Assembly: GCA_050729835.1 (NCBI GenBank)
Contig: JBOHLS010000013.1
Span: 1 to 64,000 of the forward strand
Direction: 5' to 3'
DNA from: REEB95 sp050729835
GTDB taxonomy: Bacteria; Pseudomonadota; Alphaproteobacteria; ATCC43930; CGMCC-115725
DNA length: 64,000 bases
The translations under genes were made by a program, and so were the position numbers. Positions 1 to 8,514 of the stretch are shown here, piece by piece. The notes under the pieces were generated by a model. The model saw only the letters and a list, made by a program, of their open reading frames with translations, did no database searches and was not told the origin of the DNA. Position 1 is the stretch's first letter, and every line of letters begins with the position of its first letter.

Positions 1-242
1 CCGGCATCGGCATGGCGGCCGCCGACATCCCCAAGGCGCTCGAGCCCTTCGGCCAGATCTCCAACGCCATGACCCGGGCACACGAGGGCACCGGCCTGGG
101 ATTGCCCCTCTCCAAGAGCCTGGTCGAGCTCCACGGCGGCCAGTTCTCGATATCCAGCAAACCCGGCGCCGGCTCGACCGTCACCGTCACATTGCCGGCC
201 GAACCGGCGGCGCCTACCGCCGACTTACGCGGCGTCGCCTAG
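1..242 (+). CDS. Sensor histidine kinase, C-terminal end (partial)
   Basis: Only the last ~80 residues are present; the gene runs off the left edge, with its frame starting at base 3. The visible part is the end of a HATPase_c catalytic domain: a GIGM motif (G1 box), an F-box-like EPFGQ segment and a GTGLGL motif (G2 box), followed by the usual LVELHGG strand and a G-rich end. It would bind ATP and phosphorylate a histidine in its own dimerisation domain. Input domains and partner cannot be seen. The kinase family assignment is secure; nothing finer is possible. Confidence 0.85.
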   Translation, partial: GIGMAAADIPKALEPFGQISNAMTRAHEGTGLGLPLSKSLVELHGGQFSISSKPGAGSTVTVTLPAEPAAPTADLRGVA

Positions 243-246
243 CGGC

Positions 247-1428
247 TCAGGCTTTGGTCAAAATCAGCGAATAGCGCGGATCGGCCACGAGGCACTCGGC
301 TTCCGGCAGGCTCAGCTCTTTGCGCACGATGTTGGTACCCTGGACCATGGCGACCATCTTGTAGGTCGCATGGCGTCGGCTCATGCCTTCGCGGCCCATG
401 CCGCAATCCGACGACACGATCAGCCGCTCGGCCGGGACGTGCTTAAGCGCCTCGCGGATGATCGCGGCGACCTGATCCGGCCGCTCGACCTGCAACGTGT
501 GGTGGTCGATGACGCCAATGACGATCTTCTTGTCCTTGATGATCTCGCCGATCGCCTTGAGGTCGCCGGTGCCGGAGGAGCAGGTCTCGAAGGTCAGAGC
601 GTCGGCATCAACCTGGGCGAGCGCCTCGAGCGTCGGCTGGTAGCTCTGCACGTCGCGGAAGATGCGTTGCTGCGACGGGTTGCCCCAGCAGGTGTGGCAC
701 CACACCTCGGTCTTGCCGCGCAGGCCCTTCACCGTCGCGTTGAAGAGCGTGACTAACTCGGCCGTGCCGAGCTTGCCGAAGGTCGGTCCGCGCGCCGGCA
801 CCATGTGGATTTGCGGCTCTTCCATCTGAATGACCGGACAGCCGGCGTCGGCGAGGTCGTTGAGCTCCTCGTTGAGCGCCTTGCTGAGCGCCAGGGTGCG
901 CTCGACCGGGTCCTTGTAGTGCTCGTCGACCAGGCCCATCGCCAGCAGTTCGGGCGTGATGGTGCCGAACTTGACCGGCTTTCGGGTCATGCGCTGGGCG
1001 ACGCGCCACATCGCCGCGTATTGCAAATCGCCGCGGCCAATCGGTCCGATCACCTTGGGCAAAACGCGCGCCTCGAGGAAGTCGTGCAGGATATGGCCGC
1101 GCGGGAAGGGCACGGCTCCCACGCTGTATCGCGTCGGCTTGGGCGCGCGATCGAAACCCGCCATGTGCGAGGGCGCATAGCTTTGCCAGCTCATGCCGCC
1201 GACTTGCTCGTCGTAATGCGCGTCGCCGTCGGTGACGATGTCGAGGCCGGCGATCTCCTGCGCCCGCAGGAAGACCGAGACCGCGTCCTCGTATTGCTCG
1301 CGGTGGCGCGAATGGGCCATCGCCTCGAGAAAGGTCTGGCTGCCCAGCACCGCGTCGTACCAGGCCGGCCGCGGCAGCGAGCCGATGATCGAGGTCGGCA
1401 GAACGACGTTCGCGGATGCCTTGTGCAT
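247..1428 (-). CDS. MetE-like (cobalamin-independent methionine synthase C-terminal family) zinc protein
   Basis: A 393-residue protein resembling only the C-terminal catalytic half of MetE (full MetE is ~750 residues). Candidate zinc ligands are H245 and C247 (HTC), E281 and C342 (SSDCGMG); the last two are 61 residues apart, as in MetE. Such stand-alone proteins transfer methyl or alkyl groups to or from thiols, but their substrates vary (methionine synthesis, coenzyme M-type reactions). ATG 1428 is chosen over the longer frame because a GGGAGGA ribosome site lies just upstream. It sits convergent to the kinase end. The substrate is not inferable from this window. Confidence 0.8.
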   Translation of the reverse strand: MHKASANVVLPTSIIGSLPRPAWYDAVLGSQTFLEAMAHSRHREQYEDAVSVFLRAQEIAGLDIVTDGDAHYDEQVGGMSWQSYAPSHMAGFDRAPKPTRYSVGAVPFPRGHILHDFLEARVLPKVIGPIGRGDLQYAAMWRVAQRMTRKPVKFGTITPELLAMGLVDEHYKDPVERTLALSKALNEELNDLADAGCPVIQMEEPQIHMVPARGPTFGKLGTAELVTLFNATVKGLRGKTEVWCHTCWGNPSQQRIFRDVQSYQPTLEALAQVDADALTFETCSSGTGDLKAIGEIIKDKKIVIGVIDHHTLQVERPDQVAAIIREALKHVPAERLIVSSDCGMGREGMSRRHATYKMVAMVQGTNIVRKELSLPEAECLVADPRYSLILTKA

Positions 1429-1559
1429 GCGGTCCTCCCCTGGCGTCTTATCAGGCGCGCTCGAGCCGCAGTCTAGCGGAACCGCGGCGACGCCCAACCC
1501 GCAAATTGGCCCACCGATTCAGGCGACGGGCACGGTGGGATGTGGCATAGAGAGCGGGA

Positions 1560-1934
1560 ATGCGACTCTCTTTCCACGGCGCGGATCGCGACGTCACCGG
1601 TTCGTGTCATCTCATCGAGGTTGCCGGCAAGCGCGTGCTGATCGATTGCGGCATGCTCCAGGGCAGCCGCGAGCTCGACGCCGAGAACGCCGCGCCGTTC
1701 GGCTTCGATCCGAAGACGATCGATATCTTGTTGCTGACCCACGCGCATCTCGACCATTGCGGCCGGTTGCCGCTGCTTTACCGCCGGGGTTTCCGCGGCG
1801 AGGCGATCGCCACCGCGGCGACACGCGAGTTGGCGCGTCTCGTGATCGCCGACGCGGCGCACATCCAGGACGAAGAGATGCAGCGGCGGGCACGGGCGCG
1901 CAACAGGGTGGCGTTGAACGGCTTGGGCAGGTAG
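1560..1934 (+). pseudogene. Beta-CASP metallo-beta-lactamase RNase/exonuclease, 5' fragment
   Basis: The first ~110 residues match the start of a metallo-beta-lactamase fold protein of the RNA-processing beta-CASP group: a CHLIE strand, IDCGMLQG, and the metal motif HAHLDH at residues 61-66. The family is normally ~450 residues. Recognisable sequence stops near base 1889 and the frame then runs ~15 residues through sequence belonging, on the opposite strand, to a response regulator. It therefore lacks most of the lactamase domain and the whole beta-CASP domain and cannot be functional as it stands. It is either a truncated gene or an assembly chimera. Confidence 0.75.
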
Positions 1935-2287
1935 TCGACCGCACCGAGCTGGATGCAGCGCACGATGCTGTCGATCTCGTTGAGGGCCGAAACGACGATG
2001 ACCGGAAGCTCGTGCAGCCGTCCGGCCGCTCGCAGGCGTTCGAGCATCTGATAGCCGTCGAGGTTCGGCATCATCACGTCGAGCAGGACGAGATCGAACG
2101 GCTCGCGCGCGATGCGCTCGAGCGCTTCGGCGCCGTCGGCCGCGGTGGCGATCTCGGCAAAGCCTTCGCGCCGCAGCCGGCGGATCAAAAGCTGGCGGTT
2201 GTCCTCGATGTCGTCGACGACCAGGATGCGCTCGGCGCGCGCCGCCGCGTCCGCTCCGGATTTGCCGTCAGGCGCCGTCGAATCCAC
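1778..2287 (-). pseudogene. Response-regulator receiver domain, truncated at a junction
   Basis: Residues ~20-132 form a good receiver domain: acidic pair D25/D26, phospho-acceptor D70 (LLLDVMMP), switch S100 and the conserved K122 (PKPF). It resembles the receivers that precede PP2C, GGDEF or cyclase outputs. After LLRARA, at about base 1889, similarity ends and the frame continues as antisense of the metallo-beta-lactamase gene. The output domain and natural stop are missing. A stand-alone receiver could still fold, but the random 37-residue tail argues that the gene was cut. Phosphodonor unknown. Confidence 0.72.
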
Positions 2288-2349
2288 CCCCGCCCCCGCG
2301 AAAGCGGCAGCCTAGGTCAAAGGCGGAGTCGCGGGCAACCGCCGCCGCG

Positions 2350-3582
2350 TCATTCGGCGGGCGATGGGGCCTGGCTGCGGCCGAACGCGACGCCCCTCGC
2401 CTCGGGGCCGAATACGGTCAGCAGCGCGATCACGATCGCAACGCTGCCGGCGACCAGCGCCAGCGCCAGGCCGTAATTCCCGCCGTTGGCGGTCGCGACC
2501 TCGGCCTGGATTGTGGCGTTGGCCGCCGCCAGGAGGTTGCCGAGCTGATAGACGAAGCCGGGGAAGGTGCCGCGGGCGGCACCGGGTGACAGCTCGTTGA
2601 GATGAACCGGGATCACGCCCCAGGCGCCCTGCACCATGATCTGCATCAGGAACGCGCCCAACGCGAGCATCGCCGCCGAGCTCGAAAACGCCCACAACGG
2701 CAGGATCGGCAGCGACAGCAGCGCGCAGATCACAATCATACGCCGCCGGCCGATCTTCTCCGACAGCGCGCCGCAGACGATGCCGCCGATGATCGCGCCG
2801 ATGTTGTAGACGACGGCGATGGCGCCGACGGCGTGCGGCGAAAGGTGGTGTTCGACCTCGAGGAACGTCGGGTAAAGGTCCTGCGTGCCGTGGCTGAAGA
2901 AGTTGAAGGCGGCCATCAGCACGACGGCATAGAGGCCGAGGCGCCAATGCGACTTGAGTACCGCGACGGTGCCGCCTTGCGCCTGCCGGCCGGGTTGCCA
3001 GCTCGGCGATTCCGGCACCTTGCGGCGGATGTAGAATACCAGCAGCGCCGGCACGACGCCGACCATGAACATGCCGCGCCAGCCGATCACGCTGAACAGC
3101 GCGCCATAGACGATCGAGGCGACGAAGTAGCCCGCCGGGTAGCCCGATTGCAGCAGGCCGGAAACGATGCCACGCGCCTTGGGCGGAATCGTTTCCATCG
3201 TCAGCGAGGCGCCGACGCCCCATTCGCCGCCCATGGCGACGCCATAGAGCGCGCGTAGCACCAGCAGCGCCGCCAGGTTGGGCGCGAAGCCGGAGGCGAA
3301 CTCGATGGCCGAATAGCACACCACGTCGACCATCAGCGTCGGCCGGCGGCCCCAGCGGTCGGCGGCGCGGCCGAAGATGAACGCGCCGATCGGCCGCATT
3401 GCGAGCGTCAGCAGCAACGCCACCGTGACCGCGGCGATCTGGGTGTGGAACTCGCCGGCAATGTCTTTGAGCACGAAGACCAGGAGGAAATAATCGAAGG
3501 CGTCGAGCGTCCAGCCGAGGAAGCTGGCGATCACGACGTTCCGCTGTTCGCTGGTCCAGCCTTCGAGCGCTTCGATGCGCAT
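2350..3582 (-). CDS. MFS transporter, carboxylate/sialate-proton symporter type
   Basis: A 410-residue major facilitator with twelve predicted membrane segments. The loop 2-3 signature GRAADRWGRRP and the central GALSEKIGRRR repeat are both present, as is the FLGWTLDAFDYF start typical of the metabolite:H+ / lactate-sialate symporter branch. It probably imports an organic acid at the inner membrane. ATG 3582 has an AAGGAG site upstream. It is transcribed divergently from the decarboxylase-like gene at 3701, so import and breakdown of the same acid is a reasonable inference. The exact substrate is unknown. Confidence 0.82.
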   Translation of the reverse strand: MRIEALEGWTSEQRNVVIASFLGWTLDAFDYFLLVFVLKDIAGEFHTQIAAVTVALLLTLAMRPIGAFIFGRAADRWGRRPTLMVDVVCYSAIEFASGFAPNLAALLVLRALYGVAMGGEWGVGASLTMETIPPKARGIVSGLLQSGYPAGYFVASIVYGALFSVIGWRGMFMVGVVPALLVFYIRRKVPESPSWQPGRQAQGGTVAVLKSHWRLGLYAVVLMAAFNFFSHGTQDLYPTFLEVEHHLSPHAVGAIAVVYNIGAIIGGIVCGALSEKIGRRRMIVICALLSLPILPLWAFSSSAAMLALGAFLMQIMVQGAWGVIPVHLNELSPGAARGTFPGFVYQLGNLLAAANATIQAEVATANGGNYGLALALVAGSVAIVIALLTVFGPEARGVAFGRSQAPSPAE

Positions 3583-3597
3583 GCGTGCTCCTTATCG

Positions 3598-3619
3598 AAT
3601 ATCAAGACCAAATATCAAG
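3598..3619. promoter_or_regulatory. Tandem 9-bp repeat between divergent genes (possible operator)
   Basis: The nonamer AATATCAAG occurs twice, at 3598-3606 and 3611-3619, 13 bp apart, in the short region between the MFS gene and the divergent decarboxylase-like gene. A repeated A/T-rich word in such GC-rich DNA could be a regulator site. No regulator gene lies nearby and the spacing is not an exact helical turn, so this is tentative. Confidence 0.3.
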
Positions 3620-3700
3620 GCCACCGCCGTCCAAAGGTTCCGGCCTTGGCGCGGCCGCGACGGGCCGATATTCTCGCGCCAGTCATCGCGGGAGCGTCGC

Positions 3701-4630
3701 TTGGCGTTGCGTATCGTCACCGGCAACTATGGCCTGACGCGGGCCTTGAAGGATGACCCCGCGGCGCGCGGCAAGCTCGACCTCGAATTCGTCGCGTTCG
3801 ATTCGATCCCGGCGGCGATGCGCCGCATGGTGCGCGATCTCGAATTCGACGTCTGCGAGATGGCGCTGACGACGTATCTGTGCGCGCGCGCCGCCGGCAG
3901 GCCGATCACGGCAATTCCGGTCTTCGTCACGCGCAACTTCCACCATTGGGCGGCGTTCCGTCACATCGATACCGGCATCCAGGCACCCAAGGACCTCGAG
4001 AGTCGACAGGTCGCGGTCAACCGCGGCTACACCGTCACTACCGGCCTGTGGATCCGCGGCGCGTTGCAGCACGAATACGGCGTCGACCTCGATCGCATCA
4101 CCTGGCTGCCGACCGACGAGGAGCACGTCGCCGAATACCGCGCGCCGCCGAACGTCGATTACCGGTTCCGCGGCCATTCAGTCGAGGAGCTGATGCTCAA
4201 GGAAGGCGTCAGCGCCGCCATCGGCGACGTGCGGTCGAACGCGCCCGAGATCAAGCCGCTAATCTGCGATGCGCGCGAGGCGGGCTTCGCCTATTATCGC
4301 AAGACCGGCATCTATCCGATCAACCACATGATCACGCTGAGCCAGCAAGCGCTGGTGGCGCGACCGAGCCTGGCGCGCGAGTTGTTCGACGTGTTCAAGG
4401 CGGCGAAGGCGGCGTACCTGAAGCGGCTCGGCACTGGCGGCGACGGCTCTGCAGCCGACCAGGCGGCATTGGCGCTCAAGGCCGTGGTCGGCGACCCGTT
4501 TCCCTATGGCGTCGCTGCCAACCGCGCGGCGCTCGAAGCGGCGACGCAATTCTGCGTCGAGCAGCACATGACACGCGACAGGCTCGCGGTCGAGAAGCTG
4601 TTCGCGCCGGATACGCTGACGCTCGCCTGA
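3701..4630 (+). CDS. 4,5-dihydroxyphthalate decarboxylase-like / substrate-binding-fold protein
   Basis: A 309-residue protein of the family containing Pht5-type 4,5-dihydroxyphthalate decarboxylase and related periplasmic-binding-like folds. It begins LRIVTGNYGLTRAL and has FDVCEMALTTYL near residue 50 and a DERRXX-like LPTDEEHV segment mid-protein. No signal peptide is seen, which favours a cytoplasmic enzyme over a transporter binding protein. TTG 3701 is preferred: GGGAG lies 6 bases upstream, and the upstream in-frame extension is low-complexity and not family-like. If a decarboxylase, it would turn a dihydroxyphthalate into protocatechuate, which fits the LigJ homologue next door. Substrate is inferred only. 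Confidence 0.72.
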   Translation: MALRIVTGNYGLTRALKDDPAARGKLDLEFVAFDSIPAAMRRMVRDLEFDVCEMALTTYLCARAAGRPITAIPVFVTRNFHHWAAFRHIDTGIQAPKDLESRQVAVNRGYTVTTGLWIRGALQHEYGVDLDRITWLPTDEEHVAEYRAPPNVDYRFRGHSVEELMLKEGVSAAIGDVRSNAPEIKPLICDAREAGFAYYRKTGIYPINHMITLSQQALVARPSLARELFDVFKAAKAAYLKRLGTGGDGSAADQAALALKAVVGDPFPYGVAANRAALEAATQFCVEQHMTRDRLAVEKLFAPDTLTLA

Positions 4631-4633
4631 GCC

Positions 4634-5650
4634 TCAGGCGATCGCTGGGACCTTGAGCCGCGGAAACACCTTGCGGGAGTTGCCCGAATAGATTTTGGCC
4701 TTGTCGGCGGCGGACAGGTTCGCCGCGTCGATGTAGCGCTTGGTGTCGTCGTAATAGTGCCCGGTCTCGGGATCGATGCCGCGCACCGCGCCGACCATTT
4801 CCGAGGCGAATAGGATGTTGTCGGCGGGCACGACCTTGAGCAGCAGGTCGATGCCCGGTTGATGGTAGACGCAGGTGTCGAAATAGACGTTGTTGAGCAG
4901 CAGCTCCTTGAGCGGCGGCCGCTTCATGTCCTGCGCCAGGCCGCGATAACGGCCCCAATGATAAGGCGCCGCGCCGCCGCCATGCGGGATGATGAATCGG
5001 AGCGTCGGGAAGTCCTTGAACAAATCCGAGGTCAGAAACTGCATGAACGCCGTCGTGTCGGCGTTGATGTAATGCGCACCGGTAGTGTGGAAATTCGGAT
5101 TGCACGACGAGCTGACATGCACCATCGCCGGCACGTCGAGCTCGACCAGCTTCTCGTAGAGCGGATACCACCATTTGTCGGTTAGCGGCGGATCGGTCCA
5201 GCGCCCGCCCGAGGGGTCGGGGTTGAGGTTGCAGCCGACGAAGCCCAGCTGCGTGATGCAGCGCTCGATCTCGGCGATTGAATTCTTGGGCGGCACGCCG
5301 GGAAATTGCGGCAGCATGCCGACGCCGATGAAGTTGCCGGGAAACAGGCAGCAGACGCGATGAATCGTGTCGTTGCAAAGCCGCGCCCAGTCCTGGCTGG
5401 TGGCCTCGCTGCCCAAATGATGTGCCATCGCCGAGGCGCGCGGCGAGAAAATGGTCGCGTCGGTGCCGCGCTCGCGTTGCAGCTTGAGCTGCGCCTGCTC
5501 GATGCCGACGCGGATCGCGTCGTCGGGGATCGCGAGCGTGTCGGGTGCCGGCAGCTTGGCTTTGTCCTTTGCCGCCGCCAGCTGCCGCTCGCGGAAGGCT
5601 TCGAGTGCCTTCGGCGCGGTGGTGTAATGGCCGTGACAGTCGATGATCAT
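4634..5650 (-). CDS. ligJ: 4-oxalomesaconate hydratase (LigJ-type amidohydrolase)
   Basis: A 338-residue metal-dependent enzyme of the amidohydrolase_2 family that matches LigJ along its whole length: it starts MIIDCHGHYT and carries SPRASAMA, GCNLNPDP, IPHGGGAAPYHWGR and SEMVGAVRGIDP blocks. Predicted zinc ligands are H6, H8, H178 and E284, with H223 as a likely active-site base. LigJ hydrates 4-oxalomesaconate to 4-carboxy-4-hydroxy-2-oxoadipate in the protocatechuate 4,5-cleavage (and gallate) pathway. It is convergent with the decarboxylase-like gene (3-base gap) and divergent from the aldolase. The ring-cleavage genes (ligAB, ligC, ligI) are not in this window. Confidence 0.85.
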   Translation of the reverse strand: MIIDCHGHYTTAPKALEAFRERQLAAAKDKAKLPAPDTLAIPDDAIRVGIEQAQLKLQRERGTDATIFSPRASAMAHHLGSEATSQDWARLCNDTIHRVCCLFPGNFIGVGMLPQFPGVPPKNSIAEIERCITQLGFVGCNLNPDPSGGRWTDPPLTDKWWYPLYEKLVELDVPAMVHVSSSCNPNFHTTGAHYINADTTAFMQFLTSDLFKDFPTLRFIIPHGGGAAPYHWGRYRGLAQDMKRPPLKELLLNNVYFDTCVYHQPGIDLLLKVVPADNILFASEMVGAVRGIDPETGHYYDDTKRYIDAANLSAADKAKIYSGNSRKVFPRLKVPAIA

Positions 5651-5731
5651 CGCCGCAGATGCTAGAAACCGCCTCTTTGCTTGTCAAACCGCGTCGCTGC
5701 TAGGATGCGCGGCCTGAAAAGGGGAGGAACG

Positions 5732-6595
5732 ATGGCTGACATTCTGCGTCTCAACGGCGTGATCCGCGCGCTGGAACAGGGGCAGCCGACCTTCACCGCC
5801 TTCACCATCGCCGATGTCGAGAACGCGCTCGCTTTCAGCCAGGCGAAATACGACGGCGTCGTCTTCGAGATGGAGCACAATCCCTGGGACATCCGCATGC
5901 TGCGCGATTGTCTCCAATACATGCTCAACCGCCGCCAGATCGCCGAGGCGAAATCGGTCGCGCCCGCGGTCACGCCGCTGGTGCGGATTCCACCCAACGG
6001 CGGCGAGCTGAGCCAGGTTTTCGCCAAGCAGGCGCTCGACCTCGGCGTCTACGGCATCGTCTGGCCGCACATCTCGACGGTGGAGCAGGCGCGCAACGCG
6101 GTCGCCGCCTGCCGCTATCCGCGACTCAAGACCGCGCCGCTCTACGAGCCGGCCGGGCTGCGCGGCGACGGCCCGACCGCGGCGGCGCGCTATTGGGGCT
6201 TGACGCAACAGGAATACTATACGCGTGCCGACGTCTGGCCGCTCAATCCGAAGGGCGAAATCTTCGTCATCCTGATGATCGAGGACACCGAAGGCATCCA
6301 CAACCTCGACGCCATCCTGGCGCAGGTGCCCGGCATCGGCGCGATACTCACCGGTGAAGGGGACCTCAGCCAGGAGCTTGGCGTGCCGCGGCAATACGAG
6401 CATCCCGAGGTGCTGAAGCACATGGCGCAGGTGATCGCCACTTGCCGCAAGCACAAGGTGCCGGTCGGCCATCCGCACGTCGACGCCGCGAATGTCGAGC
6501 GCGTGCTGAAGGAGGGCTACCGCTTCCTGATGGCGGCGCCGACGCGCGGCTATGCCGCACTCGAAAAAGGCAAGCAACTCGCCGGGCGGAACTAG
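5732..6595 (+). CDS. HpcH/HpaI-type aldolase/citrate lyase family protein
   Basis: A 287-residue class II (divalent-metal) aldolase of the HpcH/HpaI group. Typical blocks are VVFEMEHNPWD, TPLVRIP, a QALDLGVYGIVWPHI strand and MIEDTEG with its acidic metal ligands. Members cleave 4-hydroxy-2-oxo acids to pyruvate and an aldehyde or oxo acid. Next to a LigJ homologue it could cleave 4-carboxy-4-hydroxy-2-oxoadipate, a role usually played by LigK/RraA-type aldolases; that is a hypothesis. ATG 5732 follows a strong GGGGAGGA site at 5721-5728; the upstream ATG is less likely. It is 15 bases from the next gene, so co-transcribed. Confidence 0.8.
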   Translation: MADILRLNGVIRALEQGQPTFTAFTIADVENALAFSQAKYDGVVFEMEHNPWDIRMLRDCLQYMLNRRQIAEAKSVAPAVTPLVRIPPNGGELSQVFAKQALDLGVYGIVWPHISTVEQARNAVAACRYPRLKTAPLYEPAGLRGDGPTAAARYWGLTQQEYYTRADVWPLNPKGEIFVILMIEDTEGIHNLDAILAQVPGIGAILTGEGDLSQELGVPRQYEHPEVLKHMAQVIATCRKHKVPVGHPHVDAANVERVLKEGYRFLMAAPTRGYAALEKGKQLAGRN

Positions 6596-6610
6596 GTTGG
6601 AGGAGGGACC

Positions 6611-7444
6611 ATGACCAAGCCGGTCGTCATCACCGTCGCGATCACCGGAGCGGTGCCGAAGAAAGCGGATTCGCCGGCCGTGCCGGTGCAGCCCGCCGAG
6701 CAGATTGAGGCGACGCACGAGGCCTTCGAGGCCGGGGCGTCGTTGGTCCACATCCATGTCCGCAACCCGGACGAAAACTCGTCGTCCGACCCGGCGCTGT
6801 TCGCCGCGGTCCAGGCGGGCGTGCGCAAGCACTGCCCCGGCATGATCGTCCAGTTCTCGACCGGCGGCCGCGGCCGCAACCAGAACGAGCGCGCAAGCTC
6901 GCTCGTCCATCGCCCCGACATGGCCTCGCTGGCCACCGGCTCGGTGAATTTTGCGACGCAGGTCTACGAGAACACGCCGCAGCTGATCGACAGCATGGCG
7001 ACGACGATGCGCGATCTCGGCATCAAGCCCGAGATCGAGGCTTTCGATCTGGCGATGCTCTACAACGCCAAGGCGCTGGTCGATCGCGGGCTGCTCAAGC
7101 CGCCGGTGCACATCCAGTTCGTGCTCGGCATCCCGAACGCGCTGCCGGCGCGGCGGCAGGTGCTCGAATTCCTGATCGCCGAGCTTGCCGACATCATGCC
7201 CGGCGCGACCTGGACGGCTGCCGGCATCGGCCGCCACCAGCTCGATGTCAACCGCTGGTGTCTCGAACTTGGCGGCCATGTCCGCACTGGGCTCGAGGAC
7301 AACCTGCGCTTTGACAAGACGCGGCTGGCCAAAAGCAACGCCGAGCTGGTCGCCCGTGTCGCCGGCATCTGCGGCGAATACGATCGCCAGCCGGCGATGT
7401 CGACGGAGGCGCGCCAGATTCTCGGCCTGGCGCCGGCGTCCTAG
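6611..7444 (+). CDS. BKACE (DUF849) beta-keto acid cleavage enzyme
   Basis: A 277-residue beta-keto acid cleavage enzyme of the Kce-like family. It has the zinc-binding HIHVR motif near residue 47, the EIEAFDLAML strand with its conserved acidic residue, and GIGRHQLDVN. These enzymes condense a beta-keto acid with acetyl-CoA and release acetoacetate plus a new CoA ester. The ribosome site GGAGGAGGG lies just before ATG 6611. It follows the aldolase in an operon-like pair. Substrate class (aminated, hydrophobic or charged beta-keto acid) cannot be fixed by eye. Confidence 0.85.
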   Translation: MTKPVVITVAITGAVPKKADSPAVPVQPAEQIEATHEAFEAGASLVHIHVRNPDENSSSDPALFAAVQAGVRKHCPGMIVQFSTGGRGRNQNERASSLVHRPDMASLATGSVNFATQVYENTPQLIDSMATTMRDLGIKPEIEAFDLAMLYNAKALVDRGLLKPPVHIQFVLGIPNALPARRQVLEFLIAELADIMPGATWTAAGIGRHQLDVNRWCLELGGHVRTGLEDNLRFDKTRLAKSNAELVARVAGICGEYDRQPAMSTEARQILGLAPAS

Positions 7445-7458
7445 CGGCCGGCGGCCGT

Positions 7459-8430
7459 CTAGGCGCCGCGCGGAGCCACGTTGTTCATCGTGCGGGTCGG
7501 CTTGCCGTCGAGGAAAGCGCGGATGTTCTCGACCGCCTGGCCATAGATCAGGCGATAGTTCTCGGCGGTGACGTAGCCCAGATGCGGCGTCACCAGCAGG
7601 TTGTCGAGCGCCAGTAGCGGGTGGCCGGCGGGCAGCGGCTCGCGGTCGTAGACGTCGAGTGCCGCGCCGGCGATGCGCCGCGCCTTCAGCGCCGCGATCA
7701 GCGCCGCCTCCTGCACAATCGGTCCGCGCGAGGTGTTGACGAGATAGGCGCCCGGCTTCATCCGGTCGATCTCGGCCGCGCCTATTAGCCCGCGCGACCG
7801 ATCGCCGAGCACGAGATGGATGGTGACGAAATCCGCCTGGCTGAACAGCTCGTCCTTGGTCACCAGCGCCGCGCCGACCTCCTGGGCGCGCGCAGCCGTC
7901 AAATTCGGGCTCCAGGCGACGATTTTCATGCCGAAGGCGCCGCCGATCCGCGCCATCAGGCTGCCGAGCCGGCCGAGGCCGACCACGCCCAGGATCTTGC
8001 CGTGCAAGCCGATGCCGAGGGTCGATTGCCAATGGCCGCGCTTCAGCGCCGCAAATTCCTGCGGAATCTTGCGCGCCAGCGCGACGATCAAGCCCCACGC
8101 CAGCTCCGCCGTCGGTGTGCCGAGGGTGTCGGTGCCGCAGACCTGAATGCCGCGCGCCGTGGCTGTCGCGACGTCGATCGACGCGTTCTTCATGCCGGCG
8201 GTGACGATGAGGCGCAGATTGGGCAGGCACTCGATCAGCGTTTTCGGAAACAGCGTGCGCTCGCGCATGAGCACGACGCATTCGAACGTATGCAGGCGCC
8301 GGGCAAGGATGTCGGGATCCGCGACATGATCGGGAAAGGTCTCGACCTGGATGCCGGGCTCGAGGCTTTTCCAATCGGCGAGCGCCAGCGCCGAGCGCTG
8401 GTAATCGTCGAGCACCGCCACCTGCATCAT
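7459..8430 (-). CDS. D-2-hydroxyacid dehydrogenase family protein
   Basis: A 323-residue NAD(P)-dependent oxidoreductase that interconverts D-2-hydroxy acids and 2-oxo acids. It shows the VVGLGRLGS nucleotide-binding loop, the catalytic arginine in NTSRGPIV, the glutamate in YDREPLP and the histidine in TPHLGY. ATG 8430 is chosen because AGGAGG sits 7 bases upstream; the ORF extends 10 codons further but without a better site. It is convergent with the BKACE gene and divergent from the CoA transferase, and may act on a 2-oxo or hydroxy acid of the same pathway. Physiological substrate unknown. Confidence 0.85.
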   Translation of the reverse strand: MMQVAVLDDYQRSALALADWKSLEPGIQVETFPDHVADPDILARRLHTFECVVLMRERTLFPKTLIECLPNLRLIVTAGMKNASIDVATATARGIQVCGTDTLGTPTAELAWGLIVALARKIPQEFAALKRGHWQSTLGIGLHGKILGVVGLGRLGSLMARIGGAFGMKIVAWSPNLTAARAQEVGAALVTKDELFSQADFVTIHLVLGDRSRGLIGAAEIDRMKPGAYLVNTSRGPIVQEAALIAALKARRIAGAALDVYDREPLPAGHPLLALDNLLVTPHLGYVTAENYRLIYGQAVENIRAFLDGKPTRTMNNVAPRGA

Positions 8431-8514
8431 CGGACCGCCTCCTGGGTCTTCGTTTAGCATCTCGGCGGTTGACAGTGAACCGCCGCGGCGGCCAAAGCTA
8501 GGTCGGGAGGCGCG

